DNA from: Sphingobacteriales bacterium
GTDB lineage: Bacteria; Bacteroidota; Bacteroidia; Chitinophagales; JADIYW01
Assembly: GCA_016719635.1 (NCBI GenBank)
Contig: JADJYT010000004.1
Location: forward strand, 1 to 64,000
Length of the DNA stretch: 64,000 nucleotides
Reading direction: 5' to 3'
This document shows, in pieces, positions 41,150 to 50,806 of this stretch. A program made the translations under genes and the position numbers. Position 1 is the first letter of the stretch; each line of letters starts with the position of its first letter. Under the pieces are notes generated by a model. That model ran no database searches. It was not told the origin of the DNA and saw only the letters and a program-made list of their open reading frames with translations.

Positions 41150-42157
41150 TTAAACAGGTTCACTTTCTTTATTGTATACGGCAAGGAATATCAAGCTTAA
41201 GATTCCGCCTATTATAACGAAGAAAGTCTGAACACTCCAGGAGATCCAGCCGTAAGACAAACCGATAATGGAGGATATGCCGTAAGTGGCCAGCAGTTTT
41301 TGCATGGCAATCTGGAAAGCGCCGATTCCGCCTTGGGTAGCCACCATGGCAAAACCACCGAAGAACACGGCAGCCATAGAAGGTACAACCCCAAGATGGG
41401 CCGTTTCCTCCAGGCATTTGAATCCGAAGTAAGGCATGAGGATGTAGCAGATGAAGATGCCGAGCGTGTGGAACAGGAACTCCCATTTTCTGTCTAAATC
41501 CTTAATGGAGACAAGCCCCTGCCACAATCCTGTCAGTTTTTCTTTTACGACAGCAGCGATTTTCTCAAATCCGTGTTTTTTATTCAGGATAAACAAACCG
41601 ATAATGACAATAATGGCAAAGGCACCAAAAACAAGGTATTTAACCGGACCGGATTCTTGTGAGGCAGCGGATTGGTTACCACCGAATAATTCTACGAAGA
41701 ATTCATAAAAACGCTGGTATTCCAGTAAAAGCAATAAGCCGCCGATGATTAAGATGCATACCAGGTCCACCACCCGCTCGAGCACCATTGTTCCGATGGA
41801 TTTTTCCACGGGCACCTTTTCATATTTGGCAAGGATGCTGCAACGAAGGATTTCACCTAATCTTGGAAATGCCAGATTGGCAAAAAACATAATCATCACC
41901 GCTGAAAAGGTATTCCAGTAGTTGGGTTCATAGCCTAAGGGTTTGAGTAATAATCTCCAGCGTTGTGCGCGGAAGAAATTACTGGACAATCCAAAAAATA
42001 TCAATAATAAGAGCCACCAGTAATTTGCCTTATTAAATGCTTCTGCTATCATCCCTCTTTGTTCGGGAGTGACTCCGCGCAGAGACCAGTATACCAATCC
42101 GACCCCCAGCGCTAGGGAGAATGAAAATTTAATGATATTGCCAATATGTTTCTTCAT
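41150..42157 (-). CDS. lysylphosphatidylglycerol synthase transmembrane / flippase-like protein (UPF0104)
   Basis: Polytopic membrane protein of 335 residues with about eight hydrophobic segments. It has the UPF0104 / AglD-type features FFRAQRWRLLLKPLGY, LAFPRLGEILRCSIL and VVDLVCILIIGG; and GGFAMVATQGGIGAFQIAMQK. Related domains flip lipids or sit in MprF. Role unknown here. It is upstream of rfaE2 in the same operon. Confidence 0.85.
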   Translation of the reverse strand: MKKHIGNIIKFSFSLALGVGLVYWSLRGVTPEQRGMIAEAFNKANYWWLLLLIFFGLSSNFFRAQRWRLLLKPLGYEPNYWNTFSAVMIMFFANLAFPRLGEILRCSILAKYEKVPVEKSIGTMVLERVVDLVCILIIGGLLLLLEYQRFYEFFVELFGGNQSAASQESGPVKYLVFGAFAIIVIIGLFILNKKHGFEKIAAVVKEKLTGLWQGLVSIKDLDRKWEFLFHTLGIFICYILMPYFGFKCLEETAHLGVVPSMAAVFFGGFAMVATQGGIGAFQIAMQKLLATYGISSIIGLSYGWISWSVQTFFVIIGGILSLIFLAVYNKESEPV

Positions 42158-42246
42158 GGGTGTTTTCCGCTTTTACAGATATTAAAAAGTCAAAGATGAA
42201 ATCTTTGGAGAATCAATCGCATTAAAAATGACGGACGAAAATAGGA

Positions 42247-42600
42247 TTAATTTTTTACTTGCAGGTTGTTTTCATCCACATAAACGGCAGCAGGTGTGAA
42301 GATTTTGGCTTCTTCCAGAGTCATCATGCCATAGGCAATGACGATTAATTTATCTCCTAACTGAACCTTACGGGCAGCAGGGCCATTTAAGCAGATTTGT
42401 CCGGAGCCGCGTTCCCCTTTGATGACATAGGTTTCAAATCGTTCGCCGTTGTTGATGTTCACCACCTGAACCTTTTCATTAGGTAAGATCCCGGAAGCAT
42501 CCAGCAGATTTTCATCTACGGTGATGCTGCCCATGTAGTTAAGGTTGGCTTCTGTGACGACTACCCGATGTAGCTTGGCTCTGAAAACGTGTACAAACAT
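42247..42600 (-). CDS. panD: aspartate 1-decarboxylase
   Basis: Pyruvoyl enzyme producing beta-alanine for pantothenate. The 117-residue proenzyme has the Gly-Ser self-cleavage site in NYMGSITVD (about 22-30), preceded by KLHRVVVTEANL, and GERGSGQICLNGPAAR near the active site. It is downstream of panC in the same direction; a TAAATTTG box at 42617-42624 could give it its own promoter. Confidence 0.95.
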   Translation of the reverse strand: MFVHVFRAKLHRVVVTEANLNYMGSITVDENLLDASGILPNEKVQVVNINNGERFETYVIKGERGSGQICLNGPAARKVQLGDKLIVIAYGMMTLEEAKIFTPAAVYVDENNLQVKN

Positions 42601-42616
42601 ATTGAATTGTTGGGTG

Positions 42617-42624
42617 CAAATTTA
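42617..42624 (-). promoter_or_regulatory. -7 promoter box of panD
   Basis: TAAATTTG on the minus strand, exact TAnnTTTG, 16 bp before the ATG. Confidence 0.45.
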
Positions 42625-42699
42625 TGGATATTTGTCCATATATAAATTACGGAAGGATTAAGAATAAGACGGTAGTGGCGTTACGGTAATGTAAAGTAT

Positions 42700-43551
42700 T
42701 TAGTTAACTATCAGATTATCAATCAGCCGTATGTTTCCAACTTTGGCAGCTATCAATATCGTGGTGGGTATGTCTTCACTGAATGTTGTAACCGGTTCCA
42801 GTGTTTTTCCGTTTACTGCCGCTAAATATTCAATGTTGATTAATTCATCCTGAGACAGCCATGCGTGTTGTTCCCTCAGAAGTTGTTCCAATGGTGTTGT
42901 TTTACAATTCTTTTTGATGGTGAACAGCACTGCAGATAACTTAACTGCTGAAATCCGTTCTTCCGGAGACAGGCGCATATTGCGGCTGCTCATCGCCAGT
43001 CCATCCTTTTCGCGCATGGTTTCCACAATTTTCAGCAACACGGGAAGCCGGTAATGTTCTATGAGACGGGCAATGACCATGCATTGCTGATAGTCTTTTT
43101 GCCCCATCAGCAATACATCCGGCTGGACGATGTCCAACAGCCGTTTCACTACCTGCAGCACCCCCTGAAAGTGACCTGGGCGATGTTGGGCCTCTAAAGT
43201 AGTGCCGATAAAACCTAAATCCACGTCCGTTTGCAGGGTTGTACCTTGTGGGTATATTTCCTCGACAGATGGCATAAAAACGGCATCACAGCCGGCTGCC
43301 AGCAGCATCTCCAAGTCGTGGTCGATCCGGATAGGGTATTTTTCAAAGTCAGCCTTATCGTTGAATTGGGTCGGATTGACAAAGATACTGCATACCGTAC
43401 AGTTTGTCTTTGATTTGGAAGCTTCAATCAGTGAAATGTGCCCTTCGTGCAAGGCGCCCATGGTCGGAACGAATCCGACCAGATTTTTGTCCAATCCATT
43501 GGTTTCCAATAGGTAATTTTGAAGATCATGAGCTATATGAAAAATCCGCAC
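42700..43551 (-). CDS. panC: pantoate--beta-alanine ligase
   Basis: Joins pantoate and beta-alanine with ATP to give pantothenate. The 283-residue protein has the adenylation motifs GFVPTMGALHEGHISLI (HxGH as HEGH), FVNPTQFN, GHFQGVLQVVKRL and the KMSKS-like AMSSRNMRLSPEER. The start is GTG; no better start exists upstream. Together with panD it supplies vitamin B5. Confidence 0.95.
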   Translation of the reverse strand: MRIFHIAHDLQNYLLETNGLDKNLVGFVPTMGALHEGHISLIEASKSKTNCTVCSIFVNPTQFNDKADFEKYPIRIDHDLEMLLAAGCDAVFMPSVEEIYPQGTTLQTDVDLGFIGTTLEAQHRPGHFQGVLQVVKRLLDIVQPDVLLMGQKDYQQCMVIARLIEHYRLPVLLKIVETMREKDGLAMSSRNMRLSPEERISAVKLSAVLFTIKKNCKTTPLEQLLREQHAWLSQDELINIEYLAAVNGKTLEPVTTFSEDIPTTILIAAKVGNIRLIDNLIVN

Positions 43552-43703
43552 GCTTATTCTTTTTTTTGTAATTTTTTATAATATGTTCATCTTGTAGCAG
43601 AGATGGAGAAAACCGTTCCGAAAGGACTTAATCTCAAGTGTAAAGAATACTTAAAATCAGATTTTCTGTCGGTTTCTTAAACAATTATACCACTTTAAAT
43701 GCG

Positions 43704-43711
43704 TACCTTTG
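43704..43711 (+). promoter_or_regulatory. -7 promoter box of the GT5-type gene
   Basis: TACCTTTG, exact TAnnTTTG, 46 bp before the ATG at 43758. Likely the promoter for the operon running to glmS. Confidence 0.55.
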
Positions 43712-43757
43712 CACACTAATTGACCATAATAATTTAAAATTAACGAACAAGCGGCGC

Positions 43758-44564
43758 ATGGAAAAGAAAAAATTGTTGTACGTAACTCAGGAAATGGACC
43801 CCTATCTGGTGCTTTCCGAGGCTGGAAATATTGTAAAGAGATTAGCTCCCTATATTAATGATAACGGATTGGAAGTTAGAGTGTTGATGCCCAGATTTGG
43901 TCTTATCAACGAGCGTAGAAACCGTCTCCACGAAGTAGTGCGTCTTTCAGGAATTAACATTATCATCAATAATGATGATTATCCGTTGATTATCAAAGTG
44001 GCTTCCCTGCCGGGCGCCCGAATTCAGGTGTATTTTTTAGACAATGAAGAGTTTTTCAAAAGAAAAACCGTTTTCAACGACGAGAGCGAAAAATTCTATG
44101 ATGATAATGCGGAGAGAATGGTATTCTTCTGCAAAGCCACTTTAGAAACCGTTAAAAAGTTCGGCTGGCATCCGCACATCATTCACTGTCATGGCTGGAT
44201 GACGAGTCTGATTCCGCTGTACATGAGAACACAGTTTGCAAAAGATCCTGTTTTTTCCAATACGAAGATGGTGTACAGCGTTTATGAGAAATCTTTTACG
44301 AGTAAGCTGAATAAGAATTTCCTGAAAACATCCCTGATTGGAGATGACATCAAGGAAAAAGATTTGTCCGTGTTCAAGGATTTGACCAGTGAGGCATTGA
44401 CACTGGGTGGCGTTCAGTATGCCGATGCAGTTGTGCAGGGTTCTGAAAAGATCAAAGACCTGGCGGTATATAAAAAAGCAGCGGGTAAGAAACCTTTCCT
44501 TGAACATCAGGATCAGGATAATCTGCTCCAGAAGTATGCAGAGTTTTATCAGAAATTATTATAA
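43758..44564 (+). CDS. short glycogen/starch synthase catalytic-domain protein (GT5 N-terminal type)
   Basis: Protein of 268 residues corresponding to the N-terminal half of glycogen synthase: LYVTQEMDPYLVLSEAGNIV (ADP-glucose-binding region equivalent), VRVLMPRFGLINERR and HIIHCHGWMTSLIPLYMR. The C-terminal Rossmann half is missing. This length is usual in Bacteroidota at this location next to panC and DUF4270, so it is not a truncation. Catalytic activity as a glycogen synthase is doubtful without the second domain. Confidence 0.8.
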   Translation: MEKKKLLYVTQEMDPYLVLSEAGNIVKRLAPYINDNGLEVRVLMPRFGLINERRNRLHEVVRLSGINIIINNDDYPLIIKVASLPGARIQVYFLDNEEFFKRKTVFNDESEKFYDDNAERMVFFCKATLETVKKFGWHPHIIHCHGWMTSLIPLYMRTQFAKDPVFSNTKMVYSVYEKSFTSKLNKNFLKTSLIGDDIKEKDLSVFKDLTSEALTLGGVQYADAVVQGSEKIKDLAVYKKAAGKKPFLEHQDQDNLLQKYAEFYQKLL

Positions 44565-44597
44565 TCATTCCGTTTCAACAACCATACAGTACAAACA

Positions 44598-45989
44598 ATG
44601 AGGAAAATCCATTTACTTTTTTTAGTTGCTCTGCTAACCTTTATATCTGCCTGTAAAAAAGATTCCACCATCGGGGCAGATTTGTTGCCCCCTGAAGATT
44701 TGTTGAATGTCCGGTTTACAGATACGTTCTCTTTAAATGCAAAGACGGTATCGGATACGTTCATGAGAACGGATAAGCTGGCTAAAAATTATTTAGGTGT
44801 CATCAATGATTCTAAATTCGGCTTCCAGCGTGCGGGCATTGTTATGGAGCTGGATAAGCCTGCCAGTGTATTTGATGATACATTGGGACCCTTTACACTG
44901 GATTCAGTGGTTTTGCTTTTAAAATATACCACTGTGTATGGTGATACAACAGTACCTCAGAGTTTTAATGTAAGTACCATATCGAATAAGATAAATGAAA
45001 CACAGACTTATTATTCCAATACGACTGCCTTTCCGGCAACGAATCTGATTGGTGCTGTCAGCGACTATTATTTCAGTCCAACCAACCGTGTGGTAACGTC
45101 TACGTCTGACACAGCAGGTGTCAGCGGTATCCTGAGGATTAAACTTAATTCTTATCTGGGTTTTGCCGTATTGAATCTTGGCCAGAAAACATTACGTGAC
45201 TCCGCACTATTTAAAAATTCATTTCCCGGGATAATAGTAGAAAATGCTTCCACCTCAGGCAAAGCAATGGCGGAAATTGATTGCGGCAGTATTTACTCCG
45301 GAATCGTTATCTACTATAAGGATAAATACAGCAACAAGAGGGAAATGAGACTTTTTTCCAACTTGTTAAAAATTTCTGCAGGTTCCTTATCCAGCAGACA
45401 GAACGGCATTAATATCTTTTCCAATACATTCTCTTCCGCCGTTCAGAATGTCATCAGTTCAGGATTGCCGTCTGACTCAGTCAACTATATATTGTCACAA
45501 TCAGGTACCACCCTGAAGATATCACTGCCTACCATCGGTAATTTAGACAAGGTTGCGGTAAACAGGGCAAGGTTATTGGTAACACAGGTAGAGCAAAACG
45601 CTCAAATAGAATTTCAACCGCCTACTTTTATGTTTCTGCTCAAAAGAAACGCTGACGGCTTATTGGATGTTCTGCCGACAGGTGACGGGGTAGGTTTAAT
45701 CGACTCAACCGGCGTGGATGATTTGGGGAATAAAATCTCCAGATATTCATTTGACATTACAAAATATATTCAGAAAATTTCAAAAGGGGATGAACCTAAC
45801 ACGGATTTGTATGTCGGCTCTTATCGTTCTGCAGGAACAGACGTTACGGTCAATGCCCTGAATACGATTACCAACGGGAATACAGTTAATTTCGGATTTT
45901 CACCATCCCGGATCATTGTCGCAGGTCCTAATTATTCAGATTTGAGGTATAAGATGAAATTAAATCTGATTTATACCTTGATTAAATAA
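44598..45989 (+). CDS. DUF4270 domain lipoprotein
   Basis: Exported lipoprotein of 463 residues: signal LLFLVALLTFISAC with a lipobox Cys, then the DUF4270 landmark STIGADLLPPEDLLNV. The rest is beta-rich (DSVVLLLKYTTVYGDT, IVIYYKDK, VNRARLLVTQ). Function unknown; almost restricted to Bacteroidota and commonly placed between the GT5-type gene and glmS, as here, 33 bp after the former. Confidence 0.88.
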   Translation: MRKIHLLFLVALLTFISACKKDSTIGADLLPPEDLLNVRFTDTFSLNAKTVSDTFMRTDKLAKNYLGVINDSKFGFQRAGIVMELDKPASVFDDTLGPFTLDSVVLLLKYTTVYGDTTVPQSFNVSTISNKINETQTYYSNTTAFPATNLIGAVSDYYFSPTNRVVTSTSDTAGVSGILRIKLNSYLGFAVLNLGQKTLRDSALFKNSFPGIIVENASTSGKAMAEIDCGSIYSGIVIYYKDKYSNKREMRLFSNLLKISAGSLSSRQNGINIFSNTFSSAVQNVISSGLPSDSVNYILSQSGTTLKISLPTIGNLDKVAVNRARLLVTQVEQNAQIEFQPPTFMFLLKRNADGLLDVLPTGDGVGLIDSTGVDDLGNKISRYSFDITKYIQKISKGDEPNTDLYVGSYRSAGTDVTVNALNTITNGNTVNFGFSPSRIIVAGPNYSDLRYKMKLNLIYTLIK

Positions 45990-46058
45990 ATTTATTTTCT
46001 TACTTTTTCATTCTAAATTGGTACGTCATTTGCATGATTTTACACTAATTAAACAAAT

Positions 46059-47906
46059 ATGTGCGGTATTGTAGGATATATAGGTAAGAAGCAAGCCTTT
46101 CCCATCATTATTAACGGACTGAAACGACTGGAATACAGAGGGTATGACAGTGCCGGTATTGCTTTGCTGAGCAGCAGCAATCAGTTAAACATTTACAAAA
46201 AGAAGGGAAAAGTGAAAGCACTGGAAGATGTGGCAGCCGGCAATGACGTTTCCGGTACCATTGGTATCGGGCATACGAGATGGGCCACACACGGCGAAGC
46301 GAATGATATCAATGCACATCCTCATTTCAATTCCAATGAAAAACTGGCTGTGATACACAACGGCATCATTGAAAATTATTATTCGTTAAAAACAGAGTTA
46401 CAATCGCGCGGCTATACCTTTCGTTCGGAAACGGATACGGAGGTGCTGGTGCATCTGATTGATGACATCCAGAAGAATGCTGAAGTGGATTTGGTAGAAG
46501 CCGTTCGGCTGGCACTCAATGAGGTGATTGGGGCGTATGCCATTGTCGTGATTTCTAAAGACAACCCGGATAAATTAATTTCAGCAAAATTGAGCAGTCC
46601 GTTGGTAGTCGGTTTTGGCGACAATGAATTGTTTGTGGCTTCAGATGGTTCGCCGCTCATTGAGCATACCAAAAAAGTATCATATCTGGAAGACGGACAG
46701 ATGGCGGTCCTGTATGAGAACGGTACCATCGATGTGAAATCCATCAAAGATAATACAACCCATGTTCCTTATATTGATGAACTGCAACTGAAACTGGAGC
46801 AGATAGAAAAAGGCGGATTTGATCATTTTATGATGAAAGAAATCCATGAACAGCCTATCGCCATTAAAAACAGTATCCGCGGCCGCATCGACAGCCAACA
46901 GTTTTGGGTCAACCTCGGAGGTGTGCGGGAGCATGAGCTGCGATTCAAGAATGCGCAGAAGATTACGATAGTAGCCTGTGGCACCTCCTGGCATTCCGCA
47001 CTAATCGGCGAGTACCTGATTGAAGACCTCGCCCGTATCAATGTGGAGGTGGAATATGCATCAGAGTTCAGATACAGAAATCCTATCATCACGGAAAACG
47101 ATGTGGTCATCGCCATTTCACAATCGGGAGAAACAGCCGATACAAAGGCGGCCCTAGAGTTGGCAAAATCGAAAGGAGCTTTAACCTATGGAATCTGCAA
47201 TGTGGTAGGTTCCAATATTTCCAGAACGACCGATGCCGGTTCGTATACACATGCAGGTCCTGAAATCGGAGTGGCTTCTACCAAGGCATTTACCACGCAG
47301 GTAAGCATTCTGATATTGATGGCATTGCAGCTTGCAGAAATTAAAGGCACGTTATCTCAATCCAAATTCCATGAATATATTACAGAGCTGGAAACGCTGC
47401 CGGTGAAAATTGAGAAAATTTTAAAGGCGGATTCGTATATACAGGAAATCGCGGAGACCTTTCAGGATGCCACCAATTTCCTGTATCTGGGCAGAGGCTA
47501 CAATTTTCCGGTAGCGCTGGAAGGAGCATTGAAACTGAAAGAGATTTCCTATATCCATGCGGAAGGATATCCCGCCGCTGAAATGAAACACGGCCCGATT
47601 GCATTAATCGATGAGAATATGCCGGTGGTTGTGCTTGCGCCATATACGCAACATTACGAAAAAGTATTATCCAATATAGAAGAGGTCAAAACCCGTAAAG
47701 GACAGTTGATTGCCATTGTTACGGAAGGAGATGCAGAAATCAGCAAACTGGCTGAATATGTTATACAAATTCCGGGAACAGTCGAAGCATTCACCCCGAT
47801 TTTATCTGTCATACCACTGCAGTTACTGGCGTATCATATCGCCGTACTAAGAGGATGTGATGTGGACCAGCCCCGTAACTTAGCTAAATCCGTAACAGTA
47901 GAATAA
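46059..47906 (+). CDS. glmS: glutamine--fructose-6-phosphate aminotransferase (isomerising)
   Basis: Makes glucosamine 6-phosphate for peptidoglycan and lipopolysaccharide. The 615-residue protein has the N-terminal glutaminase with Cys after Met (CGIVGYIG), LKRLEYRGYDSAG and GHTRWATHG; and two SIS isomerase domains (VACGTSWHSA, SQSGETADT, LGRGYNFPVALEGALKLKE; ending QPRNLAKSVTVE). Complete. The stop overlaps the ATG of the next gene by one base (TAATG). Confidence 0.97.
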   Translation: MCGIVGYIGKKQAFPIIINGLKRLEYRGYDSAGIALLSSSNQLNIYKKKGKVKALEDVAAGNDVSGTIGIGHTRWATHGEANDINAHPHFNSNEKLAVIHNGIIENYYSLKTELQSRGYTFRSETDTEVLVHLIDDIQKNAEVDLVEAVRLALNEVIGAYAIVVISKDNPDKLISAKLSSPLVVGFGDNELFVASDGSPLIEHTKKVSYLEDGQMAVLYENGTIDVKSIKDNTTHVPYIDELQLKLEQIEKGGFDHFMMKEIHEQPIAIKNSIRGRIDSQQFWVNLGGVREHELRFKNAQKITIVACGTSWHSALIGEYLIEDLARINVEVEYASEFRYRNPIITENDVVIAISQSGETADTKAALELAKSKGALTYGICNVVGSNISRTTDAGSYTHAGPEIGVASTKAFTTQVSILILMALQLAEIKGTLSQSKFHEYITELETLPVKIEKILKADSYIQEIAETFQDATNFLYLGRGYNFPVALEGALKLKEISYIHAEGYPAAEMKHGPIALIDENMPVVVLAPYTQHYEKVLSNIEEVKTRKGQLIAIVTEGDAEISKLAEYVIQIPGTVEAFTPILSVIPLQLLAYHIAVLRGCDVDQPRNLAKSVTVE

Positions 47907-48379
47907 TGAGGAATTTTTATTTAGTTGCCTTCCTGACAGCCTTCGCTTTCCTGACATTCGCACAGCCTGTCCCATACAATGTCAACAAGAAGAAATTTCC
48001 ATTAGGAGAGGATTATCAAAAATTGTTGCCCCTTAAAATAGGTACATGGAAACGCTTTTCCTTCCATGATTTTCTGCCCGGCCAGGAGCGCGGCAGTGTC
48101 TATTATCAGCTGGAAAAAAAAGAAATATTTGTTCAGTTTGGAAAGGCGCTCAATCAGGCTAATATGGCCATAGAATGGTCAAAACTTTGCGAAGACGCGA
48201 TGGATGGGAGGCAGTATAAAGTGCTGCAGCAAAACAATACCAATGTCAATACAAAGTTTCTGCTGATGGAAGGCAAATCCGGATATTATTACGCATGGAC
48301 GAGAAACCTCTATTATTTCAGCATCCGCACCAAAGTAAAAGCAGACGCGGATGATTTCATGAAAAGTTTTCCATGGTAG
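47906..48379 (+). CDS. small secreted hypothetical protein
   Basis: Function not recognised. A signal peptide (LVAFLTAFAFLTFAQ) is followed by about 138 residues with LGEDYQKLLPLKIGTWKRFSF, FVQFGKALNQANMAIEW and SGYYYAWTRNLYYFSI. Translationally coupled to glmS through a one-base overlap, so it is expressed with it. Confidence 0.65.
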   Translation: MRNFYLVAFLTAFAFLTFAQPVPYNVNKKKFPLGEDYQKLLPLKIGTWKRFSFHDFLPGQERGSVYYQLEKKEIFVQFGKALNQANMAIEWSKLCEDAMDGRQYKVLQQNNTNVNTKFLLMEGKSGYYYAWTRNLYYFSIRTKVKADADDFMKSFPW

Positions 48380-48474
48380 TTATTTGAATCGGTATGCTTT
48401 ATGGTATTTCTTGAATCAGTTATCTGATTTCCCAATCAAAATAAAATCCTTATCTTAGAAAAAACTTTTTCCTA

Positions 48475-50283
48475 ATGACCAATTCTTCTGTTTTTCTTGG
48501 CGATAAATTCTACAACCGCGAGCATTTGAATTTTATCCTTTTTGATGTCCTTAATGCAGACGGCATTACGCAGTACGATTACTTTTCCGACCATGATAAG
48601 GATGCCTTACAAATGTATATCGATGCTACCGAACAGTTTGCCAAAGAGTACCTGTTTCCGCATCTGGTAGAGATGGACCGGAAACAACCGGAGCTCATCG
48701 ACGGCAGGATTCGCGTGCATCCCGTCCATCGGGAGATTATGCTGAAGAGCGGAGAAAACGGCTGGATCAGTATCCTTGCATCGAAAGAAGCAGGCGGACT
48801 GCAAATGCCTGCCGTGTTCTCAACAGCGGCCAGCTTTATTCTGGGTGCAGCCAATTATTCCGGTTGTGTTTTTGTCGGACTGACGATGGGCGCGGCGCAT
48901 CTTATCGAAACATTTGCCGATAAAAAATACCATAGGGTGTATTTGCCAAAGATGTTTGCCGGTGAATGGCAGGGCACCATGGCGCTCACAGAACCGGGTG
49001 CAGGCAGTTCACTGAGTGATGTGGTGACTACAGCGGAAAAACAAGAGGATGGCACTTATAAGATTCTCGGCCAGAAGATATTCATTTCCTGCGGCGACAG
49101 TGATGCCGTGGATAATGTTGTGCACTTGCTGCTGGCGCGTGTGAAAGGTGCACCCGCAGGTACCAAAGGTATTTCCATGTTCATCGTGCCGAGGGAAAGG
49201 ATTCAGGAAAACGGAAGTTTGGAATGGAATGATGTCACCAGTATCGGCGTATATCACAAAATGGGTTATAAGGGTGCACCGATTGCTCATTTAAGTTTTG
49301 GAGAAAATAACGATTGCAGAGGATGGCTGGTCGGTGAGGAAAATAAGGGTTTGTCTTACATGTTTCAGATGATGAACGAAGCGAGGATTTCAGTAGGATT
49401 GCACGCCACGTCTATTTCATCCGCAGCGTATTATGCGAGCCTGAAATATGCCAATGAACGTTTGCAGGGAAGGAATATCGCGGAGAAAAATCCGGAGTTG
49501 CCTCAAACGCCGATTATCAACCATGCAGATGTGAAACGCATGTTGCTGTTTCAGAAAACATTTATCGATGGCGCCTTGTGCCTGGAATTGCAGTGCAGTT
49601 ATTTCTCCGATCTGGCGCGTGTCACGGAAGGGGATGGGCAGGAAAAATACCATCTGTTGCTGGAGTTGCTGACGCCGGTGGCAAAATCCTATCCGGCGGA
49701 GATGAGTAATTTCTCCACATCCGCAGCGATACAGATTTTTGGCGGGTATGGATTTACGAAAGATTTTATTGCGGAACAATATTATCGCGAAACCAGAATA
49801 CATACCATCCACGAAGGCACGACCGCCATTCATGGGTTGGATTTGTTGGGAAGAAAGGTGATGATGAAAAACGGCAAAGCCGTAATGTACCTGATGCAGG
49901 AAGTGATGGGCGATATTACGAAAGCTAAACAACACGACAATACGAAAACACATGCCGTCACCCTGGAGAAGAAATTAGGTCAGTTGCAGGAGTTGTCCAT
50001 GCACCTGATGGGCGTAGCGCAGAAAGAAGGTGTGGAGGCGTATTTAAGCGATGCCACGTTGTATCTGGAACTGTTCGGCACGCTGGTGCTGGGCTGGCAG
50101 TGGATTAAGATGGCTAACACCTGCAATGAAAGTTCAAGACTGGATGCTGATTTTAAAGACAGCAAATTCTTATGCTGCCATTATTTCTTCGAATATGAAT
50201 TGCCGAAAGCAGAAGGTTTATTTACCCGACTGGAAAGTACGAACAGGGTAACGGTAGGCATTGACAGCAAATTGATTGATTAA
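48475..50283 (+). CDS. acyl-CoA dehydrogenase with C-terminal extension
   Basis: FAD-dependent dehydrogenase of 602 residues, longer than the 380-residue type. The core contains GTMALTEPGAGSSLSDV (about 165), KIFISCGDSD, and IFGGYGFTKDFIAEQYYRET then HTIHEGTTAIHGLDLLGRK. The last 130 residues form the extra helical domain of the long acyl-CoA dehydrogenases found in bacteria (similar to AcdC-terminal members). Likely acts on acyl-CoA in fatty acid breakdown. A TATCTTAG box lies 20 bp upstream of the ATG. Transcribed alone. Confidence 0.92.
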   Translation: MTNSSVFLGDKFYNREHLNFILFDVLNADGITQYDYFSDHDKDALQMYIDATEQFAKEYLFPHLVEMDRKQPELIDGRIRVHPVHREIMLKSGENGWISILASKEAGGLQMPAVFSTAASFILGAANYSGCVFVGLTMGAAHLIETFADKKYHRVYLPKMFAGEWQGTMALTEPGAGSSLSDVVTTAEKQEDGTYKILGQKIFISCGDSDAVDNVVHLLLARVKGAPAGTKGISMFIVPRERIQENGSLEWNDVTSIGVYHKMGYKGAPIAHLSFGENNDCRGWLVGEENKGLSYMFQMMNEARISVGLHATSISSAAYYASLKYANERLQGRNIAEKNPELPQTPIINHADVKRMLLFQKTFIDGALCLELQCSYFSDLARVTEGDGQEKYHLLLELLTPVAKSYPAEMSNFSTSAAIQIFGGYGFTKDFIAEQYYRETRIHTIHEGTTAIHGLDLLGRKVMMKNGKAVMYLMQEVMGDITKAKQHDNTKTHAVTLEKKLGQLQELSMHLMGVAQKEGVEAYLSDATLYLELFGTLVLGWQWIKMANTCNESSRLDADFKDSKFLCCHYFFEYELPKAEGLFTRLESTNRVTVGIDSKLID

Positions 50284-50287
50284 TGTT

Positions 50288-50335
50288 AACCGCGAAGGCC
50301 TAAGCGCACTAAGTGTTCTCTGTGTCTTTGAGGTT
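50288..50335. repeat. small imperfect palindrome of intergenic repeat type
   Basis: AACCGCGAAGG at the left and CTTTGAGGTT at the right are imperfect inverted repeats, with CACTAAGTGTTCTCTGTGTC between. It fills the gap between the acyl-CoA dehydrogenase and DoxX genes. A similar half-unit (AAGACGTTCACCAAGACGTA) lies before thiE at about 56424-56443. Confidence 0.5.
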
Positions 50336-50350
50336 TTATAAATATAAAAC

Positions 50351-50716
50351 ATGACCACACTACAGCAACTATCACTTTATGCAATGGCGTTTTTGTATGC
50401 CGGTGCCGGTATCAATCATTTCATCAATCCGAAATTTTATTTAGGCATCATGCCTAAATTTTTCCCGATGCCGAACCTGTTAAATCAGTTGAGCGGTGTT
50501 GCAGAGATTATACTGGCTATCGGTTTGCTGGTTGCATCTACCCGGCAAATTTCGGCGTACCTGATTATTGCTATGCTGATTTCTTTCTTTGCTATACACA
50601 TTTCCCATTTGTTCCAGCCACCTAAACTGGCGATAGGGAAAGAATGGTTCTTGTATGTAAGACTTGCCCTGCAGTTTGTGCTGATTTACTGGGCATGGGC
50701 GGTGAGTAAGTATTAA
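50351..50716 (+). CDS. DoxX-like membrane protein
   Basis: Integral membrane protein of 121 residues with four hydrophobic segments. It has the DoxX-family pattern AGINHFINPKFYLGIMPKF, then GVAEIILAIGLLVAST in the second segment. Function of such proteins is unclear; some act in thiosulfate oxidation or redox processes. Single gene. Confidence 0.8.
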   Translation: MTTLQQLSLYAMAFLYAGAGINHFINPKFYLGIMPKFFPMPNLLNQLSGVAEIILAIGLLVASTRQISAYLIIAMLISFFAIHISHLFQPPKLAIGKEWFLYVRLALQFVLIYWAWAVSKY

Positions 50717-50726
50717 TTAAGCAGCA

Positions 50727-50804
50727 TGTCATTTCGAACGGAATGCAATGAAGAGAGAAATCTTCTTGGATTTAACAAGATCTCTCACTGTGTTCGAGAT
50801 GACA
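50727..50804. repeat. palindromic interspersed element between convergent genes
   Basis: Terminal inverted repeats TGTCATTTCGAAC (50727-50739) and GTTCGAGATGACA (50792-50804), differing at one position, with imperfect inner pairing (GAGAGAAATCTTCTTG against CAAGATCTCTC). It occupies the whole gap between the convergent DoxX and GNAT genes and may double as a bidirectional terminator. Confidence 0.65.
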
Positions 50805-50806
50805 GG

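Noticed and set aside
43758..44564. Glycogen synthase as a truncated pseudogene
   Set aside because: The 268-residue form is the usual one in Bacteroidota at this syntenic place.
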